In this document: one piece after another, positions 1 through 7,519 of the stretch | How positions within the stretch are numbered: the stretch's first letter is position 1 | Layout of the letters: each line of letters opens with the position of its first letter | From: Luteimonas huabeiensis HB2 | GTDB lineage: Bacteria; Pseudomonadota; Gammaproteobacteria; Xanthomonadales; Xanthomonadaceae | NCBI RefSeq assembly: GCF_000559025.1 | Contig: NZ_JAAN01000033.1 | Coordinates: forward strand, 62,001-126,000 | Length of the DNA: 64,000 bases | Direction: 5' to 3' | Position numbers and translations under genes: made by a program | The notes under the pieces: model-generated | The model's input: the letters and a program-made list of their open reading frames with translations, nothing else | Told to the model about the DNA's origin: nothing | Database searches by the model: none

Positions 1-223
1 CGCAGAAATAGGCCCCGCTGCTGGGCGTGTCCAGGCAGCCGATCAGGTTCATCAGCGTGGACTTGCCCGAGCCCGACGGCCCCATGATCGCGACGAAGTC
101 GCCGTGCGCGATGCGCAGGTCCACGCCCCTCAGCGCGACCACCTCGGCCTCGGTGCCGGGCGAGTAGACCTTGCCCAGCCCCCGGGTCTCGATCACCGGC
201 ACGCCGGCGCGTGCGGCGCTCAT
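1..223 (-). CDS. ABC transporter ATP-binding protein (MacB/LolD-type), partial at window edge
   Basis: Only the N-terminal ~74 residues are in the window; the gene runs off the left edge. The reading frame gives [20 protein letters not shown], then a Walker A motif GPSGSGKST followed by [11 protein letters not shown]. That form is typical of the MacB/LolD/FtsE subfamily of ABC ATPases, which energise lipoprotein release or MacAB-type efflux. The ATG overlaps the stop codon of the adaptor gene (ATGA), so the two are probably translationally coupled. Whether the protein is ATPase-only or a MacB fusion with a permease cannot be seen here. Confidence 0.9.
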   Translation of the reverse strand, partial: MSAARAGVPVIETRGLGKVYSPGTEAEVVALRGVDLRIAHGDFVAIMGPSGSGKSTLMNLIGCLDTPSSGAYFC

Positions 224-1755
224 GGCGCGGCGCGCTCGCCGGTGATCAGCAGGTCGCCCTCGGCGATGTCGCCGGCGATTTCGGTGCTGCTGCCGTCGCT
301 GGCGCCGATGCGCACCATCGCCATCCGCGGGCGGCCATCGACCAGCTTGTAGACCGGCGCGCGGCGCGCACTGGCGATGGCGTTGAGCGCGCGGTCCCAC
401 TGCGCGCGCTGGTCCTCGTCGAGGCTGTCGCGGAAGGCGGCGAAATCCTGCTGGAAGCGCTGCAGCATGCGCTGGCGCATCTGCCCGCTGTCGGCCGCCG
501 CGCCGCCCGGGGCACGCATGCCCGGTCCTGGCCCGAAGATGCCCGGTGCCGCCGCGCCCTGGCCCTGCGGCTGCGCGGCGGCCTGCTGGCGCGCGGCGGC
601 GCGCTCGCCGATCGCGGCCAGCGCCGCATCCAGCTCCGCGCGCTGCGCCGGCGACAGCGCCAGCGGCTCCGCCGCGCGGGCGAAGTCGGCGGACAGGTCG
701 CCGCCGCCGCGCGGGCCTGCCGCCGCGCCGGCCGCCTGCGCATCGGCAGGCCGGTAGCGCAGCGCGGCGTTGGAGACCTTGAGCACGCCGTCGCGGCGGC
801 TCACCTCGATCTCGGCGTTCACGGTCAGGCCGGGCAGCAGGGTGCCGTCGCTGTTGTCCACCGCCACCACCACCGGGTAGGTGATCACGTTGTTGGTGTT
901 GGTCGCCGACAGCCGGACCTGCCGCACCTCGCCGCGGAACTGGCGATCCGGGAAGGCATCGACGGTGAAGGAGACCCGCTGGCCGACCTCGACCTGGCCG
1001 ATGTCGGCCTCGTCCACCTCCAGCTCGATCTGCATCTGCCCCAGGTCCTCGGCGATGGTGAACAGCTCCGGCGCCTGCAGGCTGGCGGCCACGGTCTGGC
1101 CGGGCTCGATGTTGCGCACCAGCACCACGCCATCGACGGGCGAGCGGATCACCGTGCGCTCCAGGTTGACCTGGGTGGTGCGGGTGGCCGCGGTCTGCTG
1201 GACGATCTGCGCGCGCGCCGAATCGCGCTGCGCGCGCGCCTGCTCCAGCGCGGCGCGCGCCAGGTCCACGTCGGCGCGCGCGACCAGCTGGCGCTCGCCG
1301 AGATCGGCCTTGCGGCGGTAGTCCAGCTCCGCATTGGCCAGCGTGGCCTCCGCCTGCGCCAGCGAGGCGCGGGCGGCGGCGACCTGCGCGTTGCCCTGCT
1401 CGATCTGCGCCTGGTAGGTGCTGGGGTCGATCCGGGCGATGACCTGTCCCTGCTCGACCGGGTCGTTGTAATCGACCAGCACGTCGGTGACTTGGCCGGA
1501 GATCTGCGAGCCGACGATGACCGTACTGATCGCGCTCAGCGTACCGGTGGCGGAGATCGCCACGCGGATGTCGCCCCGCTCCACCGCCGCGGTGCGCCAC
1601 TGCCCCTCATCGGCGGCGGCACGGCGCTGCTGGAACCACCAGGCGCCCGCGACCGCCAGCGCGAGGGCGGCCAGCGCGGCGACGATGCGCGGCCAGCGCG
1701 CCGGGCGCCGGCGCGGACGGGGACTGCGGGCTGGCGGGGAGGCTGGCTGGCTCAT
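220..1755 (-). CDS. MacA/HlyD-family efflux periplasmic adaptor
   Basis: Membrane fusion protein that would link an inner-membrane MacB-type ABC transporter to an outer-membrane channel. From the chosen ATG the protein is 511 aa: a basic N-terminus, one membrane anchor at about residues 24-42 ([17 protein letters not shown]), a biotinyl-lipoyl-like segment, an alpha-hairpin (~100-170) and beta-barrel/MP domains. It is longer than E. coli MacA (371 aa) because of a Gln/Ala/Gly/Met-rich insertion at about 330-450. The same frame is open to 1815, giving 20 more residues. A TAGGAT -10-like box at 1836-1841 would serve either start; 1755 is preferred because the basic segment plus anchor then sits at the N-terminus. 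It follows the kinase gene by about 145 bp. Confidence 0.88.
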   Translation of the reverse strand: MSQPASPPARSPRPRRRPARWPRIVAALAALALAVAGAWWFQQRRAAADEGQWRTAAVERGDIRVAISATGTLSAISTVIVGSQISGQVTDVLVDYNDPVEQGQVIARIDPSTYQAQIEQGNAQVAAARASLAQAEATLANAELDYRRKADLGERQLVARADVDLARAALEQARAQRDSARAQIVQQTAATRTTQVNLERTVIRSPVDGVVLVRNIEPGQTVAASLQAPELFTIAEDLGQMQIELEVDEADIGQVEVGQRVSFTVDAFPDRQFRGEVRQVRLSATNTNNVITYPVVVAVDNSDGTLLPGLTVNAEIEVSRRDGVLKVSNAALRYRPADAQAAGAAAGPRGGGDLSADFARAAEPLALSPAQRAELDAALAAIGERAAARQQAAAQPQGQGAAAPGIFGPGPGMRAPGGAAADSGQMRQRMLQRFQQDFAAFRDSLDEDQRAQWDRALNAIASARRAPVYKLVDGRPRMAMVRIGASDGSSTEIAGDIAEGDLLITGERAAP

Positions 1756-1899
1756 GCGTGACCGGAGGCAAGGAGGACGAAGGCGATAACGCGCCGGCAC
1801 CGGCGGCGTTGACATCGCCCCGGGCGGCGTTGCCGATCCTAAAGCGTGCCGCGCGCCCCGTCGCCGCGCCGGGACGCACGACGCGCGCGCGGCGCCCGC

Positions 1900-3168
1900 T
1901 CAGGCCAGGTGGATCGTCGCCACGGTGCCCTGCCCGGGCTTGCTCTCCAGGCTCACAGGCCACCCGAAGCGCTCGCCGAGCCGGCGCACGATCGACAAGC
2001 CCATGCCCTTGCCGCCGGAGCGGAACGGATCGACGCGGTAGAACGGGTCGTAGACGCGCTGCAGCACCTCCGGGGTCATGCCGATGCCCGAATCGCGCAC
2101 CTCGATGCGGTCGTCGTGGATCGCGACCTCGATCTCGCCTTCCTCGGTGAAGACGCAGGCGTTGTTGAGCAGGTTGCCGAGCATCACCGCCAGCACCCGG
2201 GACGGCGCATCCAGACGCGGCCGGGCATCGCCCACCACCTTCAGCGTCACCGGCTTGCCCTGCAGCAGCGGCCGCGCTTTCTCCACCTCCTCCAGCACCA
2301 CCTCGCGCACGTCGAACTCCTCGCCCTGGGGCGCGGTGTCGTGCTCGCGGGCCAGGATCAGGAACGCGTCGATCACCGCCTCCATGTCGCGGCTGGCGCG
2401 CTGGATGCGCTGCAGCGAGCGCTGCGAGCGCGCCGGCGTTTCCGGGTCGGCCAGCAGCACGTCGCTGGCCACCCGGATCACCGTCAACGGGGTGCGCAGC
2501 TCGTGGCTGGCGTCGCGGGTGAAATCGCGCTCGCGCTGCACGAAGGCCTGCACCCGCGAGGACAGCACGCGCAGCGCGCCGCTGAGCTGGTCGACCTCGC
2601 GCCCGACCACGCCGGGGATGCGCTCGCGTACCAGCGCGGCATCGTCGAGATCGCCGGGGTCCCAGCGCGAGACCTGCTCGGCCAGCCAGCTCACCGGCAC
2701 CACCATGCGCCGGGTCATGCGGTAGGTCAGCCAGCTCACCAGCTGGATGACGCCGATCCCGCCGAGCATCAGCAGCACCGCGGCGGTCCACAGCACCTTG
2801 CGGGCGTGGTCGAACTGCATGCTCAGGTACAGGGTGCCGCCGTCGCGGCGCTCGACCAGCACGTCGCGGCGCTGCTCGCGCACGAAGTGCCGGCCCGGCT
2901 CGAGCCCGCGCAGCCGCTCGGGCAGCGCGGCCTCACCGCCAGGCGTCACGAAGTACGCCTCCACCGTCGCCGTGCGCGGCAGCAACGCGTCGCCATCGCG
3001 CTGGAGCATCGACCAGTACTGCTCCGCCTGCGCCTCCAGCCGCGCCTTCACCAGCAGACGCAGCGAGACCGAGAACGCGATCGCCACCCCGAGCACGATC
3101 GCCAGGCTGCCGAGGGCGGCCTGGAGACTGAACGCGCGGCGGAGCTTCTTCGGAAGGCCCTGCGGCAT
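1900..3168 (-). CDS. Two-component sensor histidine kinase (HAMP/HisKA/HATPase)
   Basis: Inner-membrane sensor kinase of 422 aa. Visible order: TM1 at about 15-37, a periplasmic sensor segment of about 90 residues, TM2 at about 128-150, HAMP, dimerisation/phosphoacceptor helix with ASHELRTPLT (His near residue 221), then the ATP-binding domain with N box LGNLLNNA, G1 RDSGIGMT and G2 GGKGMGLSIV. The N box lacks the usual second Asn-x-x-x-x-Lys/Tyr arrangement but keeps NLLNNA. It lies 15 bp after the response-regulator gene and just upstream of the macA-like gene, so the pair probably controls this efflux operon. The signal sensed is not evident. Confidence 0.95.
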   Translation of the reverse strand: MPQGLPKKLRRAFSLQAALGSLAIVLGVAIAFSVSLRLLVKARLEAQAEQYWSMLQRDGDALLPRTATVEAYFVTPGGEAALPERLRGLEPGRHFVREQRRDVLVERRDGGTLYLSMQFDHARKVLWTAAVLLMLGGIGVIQLVSWLTYRMTRRMVVPVSWLAEQVSRWDPGDLDDAALVRERIPGVVGREVDQLSGALRVLSSRVQAFVQRERDFTRDASHELRTPLTVIRVASDVLLADPETPARSQRSLQRIQRASRDMEAVIDAFLILAREHDTAPQGEEFDVREVVLEEVEKARPLLQGKPVTLKVVGDARPRLDAPSRVLAVMLGNLLNNACVFTEEGEIEVAIHDDRIEVRDSGIGMTPEVLQRVYDPFYRVDPFRSGGKGMGLSIVRRLGERFGWPVSLESKPGQGTVATIHLA

Positions 3169-3183
3169 CGGAGCAGGCGACCG

Positions 3184-3897
3184 TCAGGCCGGGGACTGCT
3201 CGATGTCGGCGATCCGGTAGCCGGCACTCTGGACGGTGTGCAGCAGGGGCTTGTCGAACGGCTTGTCGATCGTCTTGCGCAGGTTGTAGAGGTGGCTGCG
3301 CAAGGTGTCGGAATCGGGCAGGCTGTTGCCCCAGATCTCGCGCTCGATCTCCTGCCGGCTGACCACCCGCGGCGACTCGCGCATCAGGATCGTCAGCAGC
3401 TTGAGGCCGATCGGCGAGAGCTGCAGCTCCTGGCCTGCGCGGGTGGCGCGCAGGCTGGCCGGGTCGAGCACCAGGTCGGCCACCTTCAGCACCTCGGAGC
3501 CGACCTGCCGGCGCTCCCGGCGGATCAGCGCGCGCAGGCGGGCCTCCAGCTCCTGGATCGCGAACGGCTTGGTGAGGTAGTCGTCGGCGCCCGAGCCCAG
3601 GCCGGTGAGCTTCTCGTCCAGGGTGTCGCGGGCGGTCAGCATCAGCACCGGCGTGGACTTGCGGGCCTCCTCGCGCAGGCGCTTGCAGACCTCGATGCCG
3701 TCCAGACGCGGCAGCATAAGGTCCAGCACGATCACGTCGTAACTGTTCTCGGACGCGAGGCGGTAGCCGTCCAGGCCGTCGGACGCGTAGTCGACTTCGA
3801 ACCCCTTGCCTTCCAGGTACTCGCCGATCATCTCGGAGATGTTGCGGTTGTCTTCGACGATGAGGACCAGGCCGCCCGGTTCTTGGGTTGCGCGCAT
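3184..3897 (-). CDS. OmpR-family DNA-binding response regulator
   Basis: Receiver domain (VLIVEDN at the start, phosphoacceptor Asp in VIVLDLMLP near residue 57, Lys in TKPF near 108) followed by an OmpR/PhoB winged-helix domain ending around LYNLRKTI and VQSAGYRI. The frame is open to a GTG at 3903, but the ATG at 3897 has GGAG five bases upstream, so I start there (237 aa). It is first of four minus-strand genes (regulator, kinase, adaptor, ATPase). A perfect inverted repeat about 40 bp upstream could be its own binding site. Confidence 0.95.
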   Translation of the reverse strand: MRATQEPGGLVLIVEDNRNISEMIGEYLEGKGFEVDYASDGLDGYRLASENSYDVIVLDLMLPRLDGIEVCKRLREEARKSTPVLMLTARDTLDEKLTGLGSGADDYLTKPFAIQELEARLRALIRRERRQVGSEVLKVADLVLDPASLRATRAGQELQLSPIGLKLLTILMRESPRVVSRQEIEREIWGNSLPDSDTLRSHLYNLRKTIDKPFDKPLLHTVQSAGYRIADIEQSPA

Positions 3898-3935
3898 ATG
3901 CACTCCAGGGAGATGGAAATGAGACGCTCTCAGCG

Positions 3936-3955
3936 AGCTTCAGCTTTGTGAAGCT
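3936..3955. promoter_or_regulatory. Candidate regulator operator: perfect inverted repeat
   Basis: AGCTTCA, 6-base spacer, TGAAGCT: a perfect 7-bp-arm palindrome 39-58 bp upstream of the response-regulator start. A related TTCAC half-site lies near 3975-3990 on the same (minus) strand. The position fits autoregulation of the regulator-kinase-efflux operon, but that is inference from position and symmetry only. Confidence 0.5.
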
Positions 3956-4032
3956 AGCCGATCCGGGGGTGGAGAGGCCGTGAAGGCGGCCGGCGGCTTA
4001 GGCTTGGCGTCCCGCCCCTCCCCGATCCCGCT

Positions 4033-4380
4033 ATGCCCGGCTTCGAACGCGTCCTTCCGATCCTGCTCCTGCTGGCCTCCAACGTCTTCATGACCTTCGC
4101 CTGGTACGGCCACCTGAAGTACCGCAGCGCGCCGCTGCTGCTGGCCATCGTGGCCAGCTGGGGCATCGCCTTCTTCGAGTACCTGCTGATGGTGCCGGCC
4201 AACCGGATCGGCTACGCGGTCTACTCCGCGCCGCAGCTCAAGGGCATGCAGGAGGTGATCACGCTGCTGGTGTTCGCCTGGTTCTCGAGCTGGTACCTGG
4301 GCCAGCCGCTGAAATGGAACCACTGGGCCGGCTTCGCGCTGATCGCGGTCGCCGCATGGCTGATCTTCCTGGAGACCTGA
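4033..4380 (+). CDS. DMT-superfamily DUF486 membrane protein
   Basis: 115 aa and almost entirely hydrophobic, with four predicted membrane helices: about 7-24, 34-53, 70-87 and 95-113. The features GHLKYRS, IAFFEYLLMVPANRIGY and QLKGMQEVITLLVF match the DUF486/DMT small transporter family, whose substrate is unknown. It is monocistronic and divergent from the response regulator. It faces the DUF962 gene, with an array of repeats between the two. Confidence 0.88.
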   Translation: MPGFERVLPILLLLASNVFMTFAWYGHLKYRSAPLLLAIVASWGIAFFEYLLMVPANRIGYAVYSAPQLKGMQEVITLLVFAWFSSWYLGQPLKWNHWAGFALIAVAAWLIFLET

Positions 4381-4430
4381 GATCCGATGTGTGGTCCCCC
4401 GATCCGGGCGGCGACGCGGCCTGAGGCGGC

Positions 4431-4706
4431 GGAGCGGTTCGATTGCTCGTCGCGCCCTCACCCCATCCCCTCTCCCGCACGCGGGAGAGGGGCGATGGTG
4501 CCAGGCGGGCGCGGTGCCCGGGCGGCGGCGCTGCGAACGGGTGGGGGGCGCAGTTCGATTGCTCGTCGCGTCGCCCTCACCCCATCCCCTCTCCCGCACG
4601 CGGAAGAGGGGCGATGGTGCCGGGCGGGCGCGGTGCCGGGCGGCGGCGCTGCGAACGGGTGGGGGGCGGTGGGGCGGTTCGACTGCTCGTCGCGCCCTCA
4701 CCCCCC
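4431..4706. repeat. ~115-bp tandem repeat, two full copies plus a partial third
   Basis: A unit beginning near GGTTCGATTGCTCGTCGC and ending near GAACGGGTGGGGGGC is present at about 4435-4550 and 4551-4668, with a truncated third copy at about 4669-4706. Each full unit carries a palindrome, CCCCTCTCCCGC-2 nt-GCGGGAGAGGGG, at 4467-4492 (perfect) and 4586-4611 (one mismatch). It fills the space between convergent genes (DUF486 plus, DUF962 minus), so the hairpins may act as a bidirectional terminator. The array runs into the 3' end of the DUF962 gene. Confidence 0.9.
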
Positions 4707-4936
4707 GGGCGGTTCTTCTCGAAGAAGAAGTGCCCGATCCAGGCGAAGCCGTAGCCGCAGGCCAGCGCCGCCAGCAGCCAGGCCGGCTCGCGCCGCCAGG
4801 CCGCCACCGCGACCAGCACCAGCACGCCCCAGCTGCCGACGAAATGCAGGCGGCGCGAGACCGGGTGCGCGTGCTCGCTCAGGTAGTACGGGTAGAACTC
4901 GCGGAAACTCGAGAAACCGCGGTCAGAGCGGGCCAT
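4577..4936 (-). pseudogene. DUF962 (Mpo1-like) membrane protein with repeat-derived C-terminus
   Basis: The first ~78 residues match the DUF962/Mpo1-like family: FYPYYLSEHAHPVSRRLHF, two hydrophobic segments, then GFAWIGHFFFEKNRP. In the family this is normally followed by a further ~20-25 residues. Here the frame passes at about 4703 into the adjacent tandem repeat and continues as a low-complexity tail (SSRTAPPPP, then RSQRRRP) to a stop inside repeat copy 2. The gene is therefore 3'-truncated; whether the product is functional is unknown. It follows ynfA by 15 bp and is last in the nudE-cysQ-mazG-ynfA operon. Confidence 0.75.
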
Positions 4937-4951
4937 CTCCCCTCCCGGACG

Positions 4952-5278
4952 TCAGCCGTTGCGCGACCCCAGCATGATGACCGCCATCCCGGCCAGGCAC
5001 AAACCGGCGCCGGCCAGGTCCCAGCGGGTCGGCCGGACCGCGTCCACCCACCACAGCCAAGCCAGGGCCACGGTCACGTAGACGCCGCCATAGGCCGCGT
5101 AGACGCGCCCGCTGGCGGTCGGGTGCAGGGTGAGCAGCCAGACGAACAGCGCCAGCGCCGCGGCCGCCGGCAGCAGCAGCCAGGGGCTGCCGTCGCGGCG
5201 CAGCCACAGCCAGGGCAGGTAGCAGCCGACGATCTCGGCCAGCGCGGTGGCGACGAACAGCGCGAGCGTCTTCAGCAT
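4952..5278 (-). CDS. ynfA: UPF0060 membrane protein YnfA
   Basis: 108 aa, the exact usual length of YnfA/UPF0060 small four-helix membrane proteins of the SMR-like fold. Recognisable features are [15 protein letters not shown] near the start, [12 protein letters not shown] in the middle and a closing helix [11 protein letters not shown]. The ATG overlaps the mazG stop by 7 bp, implying translational coupling. A role in small-molecule export has been proposed for the family; nothing here indicates a substrate. Confidence 0.93.
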   Translation of the reverse strand: MLKTLALFVATALAEIVGCYLPWLWLRRDGSPWLLLPAAAALALFVWLLTLHPTASGRVYAAYGGVYVTVALAWLWWVDAVRPTRWDLAGAGLCLAGMAVIMLGSRNG

Positions 5279-6102
5279 GTCCCGTCCTCCGCCTGCTTGA
5301 CCCGCGCCCACAGCGCTTCCTGCTCCGGCAGCGAGCGCGCCTCCAGCGGCGCGCCCTCGGCGGCGGCCATGGCCTCCATGGCGCGGAAGCGGCGCTCGAA
5401 CTTGTGGTTGGCGCCGCGCAGCGCGCGGCCGACGTCCACGCCGGCATGGCGGGCCAGGTTGGCGGCGACGAACAGCACGTCGCCCAGCTCGGCCTCCAGC
5501 CGCGCCTGCGCGGCGGCATCGCCGGGCGCGGCGGCGACGGCGTCGAATTCGGCCTCCACCTCGCCCAGTTCCTCGCGCAGCTTGGCGATCACCGGCGCGG
5601 GCGACGGCCAGTCGAAGCCGACGCGGGCGGCGCGCTGCTGCAGCTTGGCCGCGCGCTGCCACTCCGGCAGCCCGCGCGAGATCCCGGCCAGCGCCGAAGC
5701 ATCGGCCTCGCCGCGCGCGCGCCGCTCCTCGCGCTTGATCGCCTCCCAGCCGCGCGTCGCCGCCCCGGCGTCCTCCGCGGCGGCGCCACCGAACACGTGC
5801 GGGTGGCGGCGCACCATCTTGTCGCAGATCGCCGCGACCACGTCGCCGAAGGCGAAGGCGCCCGCCTCTTCGGCCATCCGCGCATGGAAGACCACCTGCA
5901 GCAGCAGGTCGCCCAGCTCGTCGCGCAGGTCGTCCAGGTCGCCCCGGTCGATCGCGTCGGCGACCTCGTAGGCTTCCTCGATCGTGTAGGGCGCGATGCT
6001 GGCGAAATCCTGCGCCAGATCCCAGGGGCAGCCGCCGTCGGGATCGCGCAGGCGCGCCATGATCGCGATCAGCGCCCGGATGTCGCGCGGGGAATCGGTC
6101 AC
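5272..6102 (-). CDS. mazG: Nucleoside triphosphate pyrophosphohydrolase MazG
   Basis: 276 aa, full length for MazG, a housecleaning enzyme that converts (d)NTPs to NMP plus PPi. Both tandem MazG modules are visible. The first has [15 protein letters not shown] and [16 protein letters not shown] with the acidic metal-binding residues; the second has [12 protein letters not shown] and [18 protein letters not shown]. The GTG start has AGGAG 9 bases upstream. The start overlaps the stop of an 11-codon ORF that begins 5 nt after cysQ, which may or may not be translated. It sits in the nudE-cysQ-mazG-ynfA operon. Confidence 0.96.
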   Translation of the reverse strand: MTDSPRDIRALIAIMARLRDPDGGCPWDLAQDFASIAPYTIEEAYEVADAIDRGDLDDLRDELGDLLLQVVFHARMAEEAGAFAFGDVVAAICDKMVRRHPHVFGGAAAEDAGAATRGWEAIKREERRARGEADASALAGISRGLPEWQRAAKLQQRAARVGFDWPSPAPVIAKLREELGEVEAEFDAVAAAPGDAAAQARLEAELGDVLFVAANLARHAGVDVGRALRGANHKFERRFRAMEAMAAAEGAPLEARSLPEQEALWARVKQAEDGTC

Positions 6103-6139
6103 GGGTCGAGGCTCCTGGTGAAGAAATCGGCCATGCCGC

Positions 6140-6940
6140 TCACTCGCGCAGCCACGACCGCCAAGGCAGGTCCGGGTCGCCGAGCGCGAGAAAATCGCCG
6201 TTGAGCAGCGTGTCGCGGCGGTTGTAGCGGAACGGGCGCCCCTGCGGGTCGAGCACGCAGCCGCCGGCGCCTTCCAGGATCGCCTGCCCGGCGGCGGTGT
6301 CCCATTCGCTGGTCGGGCCGAAGCGCGGGTAGACGTCCAGCCGACCCTCGGCGATCCGGCAGAACTTCAACGAGGAACCCAGCGCGACCTGCTCGGCGTC
6401 GCCCAGCCGCGCCAGCAGCGCGCGGCTGCGCGGATCGGGGTGGGAGCGGCTGGCGGCCACCCGCAGCGGCGCGCGCGCGGGCCGGCGCACCCGCAGCGCG
6501 CGCTCGGCGCCGCCCTCGCGCAGCCACGCGCCCTCGCCCGGGGCGCCGTACCACAGCGCGCCGCCGACCGGCTGCTGGATCAGGCCGAACACCGCCACGC
6601 CATCGTCGATCAGGGCGATGTTGACGGTGAACTCGCCGTTGCGCTTGACGAACTCGCGGGTGCCGTCGAGCGGGTCCACCAGCCAGTAGCGGGTCCAGCC
6701 GCGCCGGCGCTGCCACGGCACCTCGTCGGCGGATTCCTCCGACAGCACCGGGATGGCGGGCGTCAGCGCGGCGAGCCCGTCGAGGATGCGGTGGTGCGCG
6801 GCGAGGTCGGCGGCGGTGACCGGGGAGGCGTCGACCTTGCGTTCGACCTCGAACGCGCCGGCGTACACGGCCAGGATGGCGTCGGCGGCGTCGCGCGCGA
6901 TGGCGATGAGCCCCTCGCGCAGCGCGTCATCCACGCGCAT
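6140..6940 (-). CDS. cysQ: 3'(2'),5'-bisphosphate nucleotidase CysQ
   Basis: 266 aa inositol-monophosphatase-fold enzyme that hydrolyses PAP (adenosine 3',5'-bisphosphate), a by-product of sulfate assimilation. The metal-binding motifs are visible: EES near residue 70, WxVDPLDGTREF (as YWLVDPLDGTREF) and the C-terminal SEWDTAAGQAIL. The ATG overlaps the nudE stop by 14 bp. The nudE-cysQ pairing is common in gammaproteobacteria and groups two enzymes acting on phosphorylated adenine nucleotides. Confidence 0.95.
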   Translation of the reverse strand: MRVDDALREGLIAIARDAADAILAVYAGAFEVERKVDASPVTAADLAAHHRILDGLAALTPAIPVLSEESADEVPWQRRRGWTRYWLVDPLDGTREFVKRNGEFTVNIALIDDGVAVFGLIQQPVGGALWYGAPGEGAWLREGGAERALRVRRPARAPLRVAASRSHPDPRSRALLARLGDAEQVALGSSLKFCRIAEGRLDVYPRFGPTSEWDTAAGQAILEGAGGCVLDPQGRPFRYNRRDTLLNGDFLALGDPDLPWRSWLRE

Positions 6941-7490
6941 GCCGGCGCAGGTGCTCGCGGGCGATGAACAGCGCGGCGATCGAACGCCCTTCCGAGCAGT
7001 CCTCGCGCAGCACCAGCTCGTCCAGCGCGTCCAGCCGCCAGGGCACCACCTCCAGTTCCTCCGGCTCGTCGCCGGGCAGGCGCTCGGGATAGAGATCGCG
7101 CGCCAGCACCACCCAGGTCTGGTGGCTCATGTAGGTCGGCGCCAGCGACAACGCACGCAACACCTCGATCCGGCGCGCGCCGTAGCCGGCCTCCTCCTTC
7201 AGCTCGCGGTCGGCGGCCTGCTCGGGCGTCTCGCCGGCATCCATGCGGCCCTTCACCAGCCCCAGCTCGTAGCGATGCACGCCGGCGGCGTACTCGCGCA
7301 CCAGCAGCACGGTGTCGTCGTCGAGCATCGGCACCACCGCCACCGCGCCGTACCCGCGGCCGTGCAGGCGTTCGTAGAGACGGCGCTCGCCGTTGGAGAA
7401 CTCCAGGTCGAGCCGCTCCATGCGATAGGGGCCGGCGTCGTGCTCGGTGATCGCGTGGATGATGGGCAGGCGACGCGTCATCGCCGGCAT
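6927..7490 (-). CDS. nudE: ADP compounds hydrolase NudE (Nudix)
   Basis: 187 aa Nudix hydrolase with an intact Nudix box beginning GRMDAGETPEQAADRELKEE. The segments YELGLVKG and APTYMSHQT are typical of NudE, which cleaves ADP-ribose, NADH and Ap3A-type compounds. An alternative ATG three codons in (7481) is equally possible. The promoter region is shared with bioA: a CATTAT -10-like box on this strand (plus-strand 7509-7514) overlaps the bioA GATAAT box. Confidence 0.93.
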   Translation of the reverse strand: MPAMTRRLPIIHAITEHDAGPYRMERLDLEFSNGERRLYERLHGRGYGAVAVVPMLDDDTVLLVREYAAGVHRYELGLVKGRMDAGETPEQAADRELKEEAGYGARRIEVLRALSLAPTYMSHQTWVVLARDLYPERLPGDEPEELEVVPWRLDALDELVLREDCSEGRSIAALFIAREHLRRHARG

Positions 7491-7507
7491 CCGGCGGCGG
7501 TCGGGGC

Positions 7508-7513
7508 GATAAT
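7508..7513 (+). promoter_or_regulatory. -10 box of bioA, 6 nt before the start codon (leaderless type)
   Basis: GATAAT followed by exactly six bases and the bioA ATG at 7520. With normal -10 to +1 spacing, transcription would begin at or next to the A of ATG, giving a leaderless mRNA. The same six bases offset by one read CATTAT on the other strand and could serve nudE. This is position-based inference. Confidence 0.6.
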
Positions 7514-7519
7514 GCGGGG

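Noticed and set aside
211-1761. 516-aa plus-strand ORF opposite the macA-like gene
   Set aside because: It is the antisense shadow of the adaptor; low-complexity composition, no motifs.
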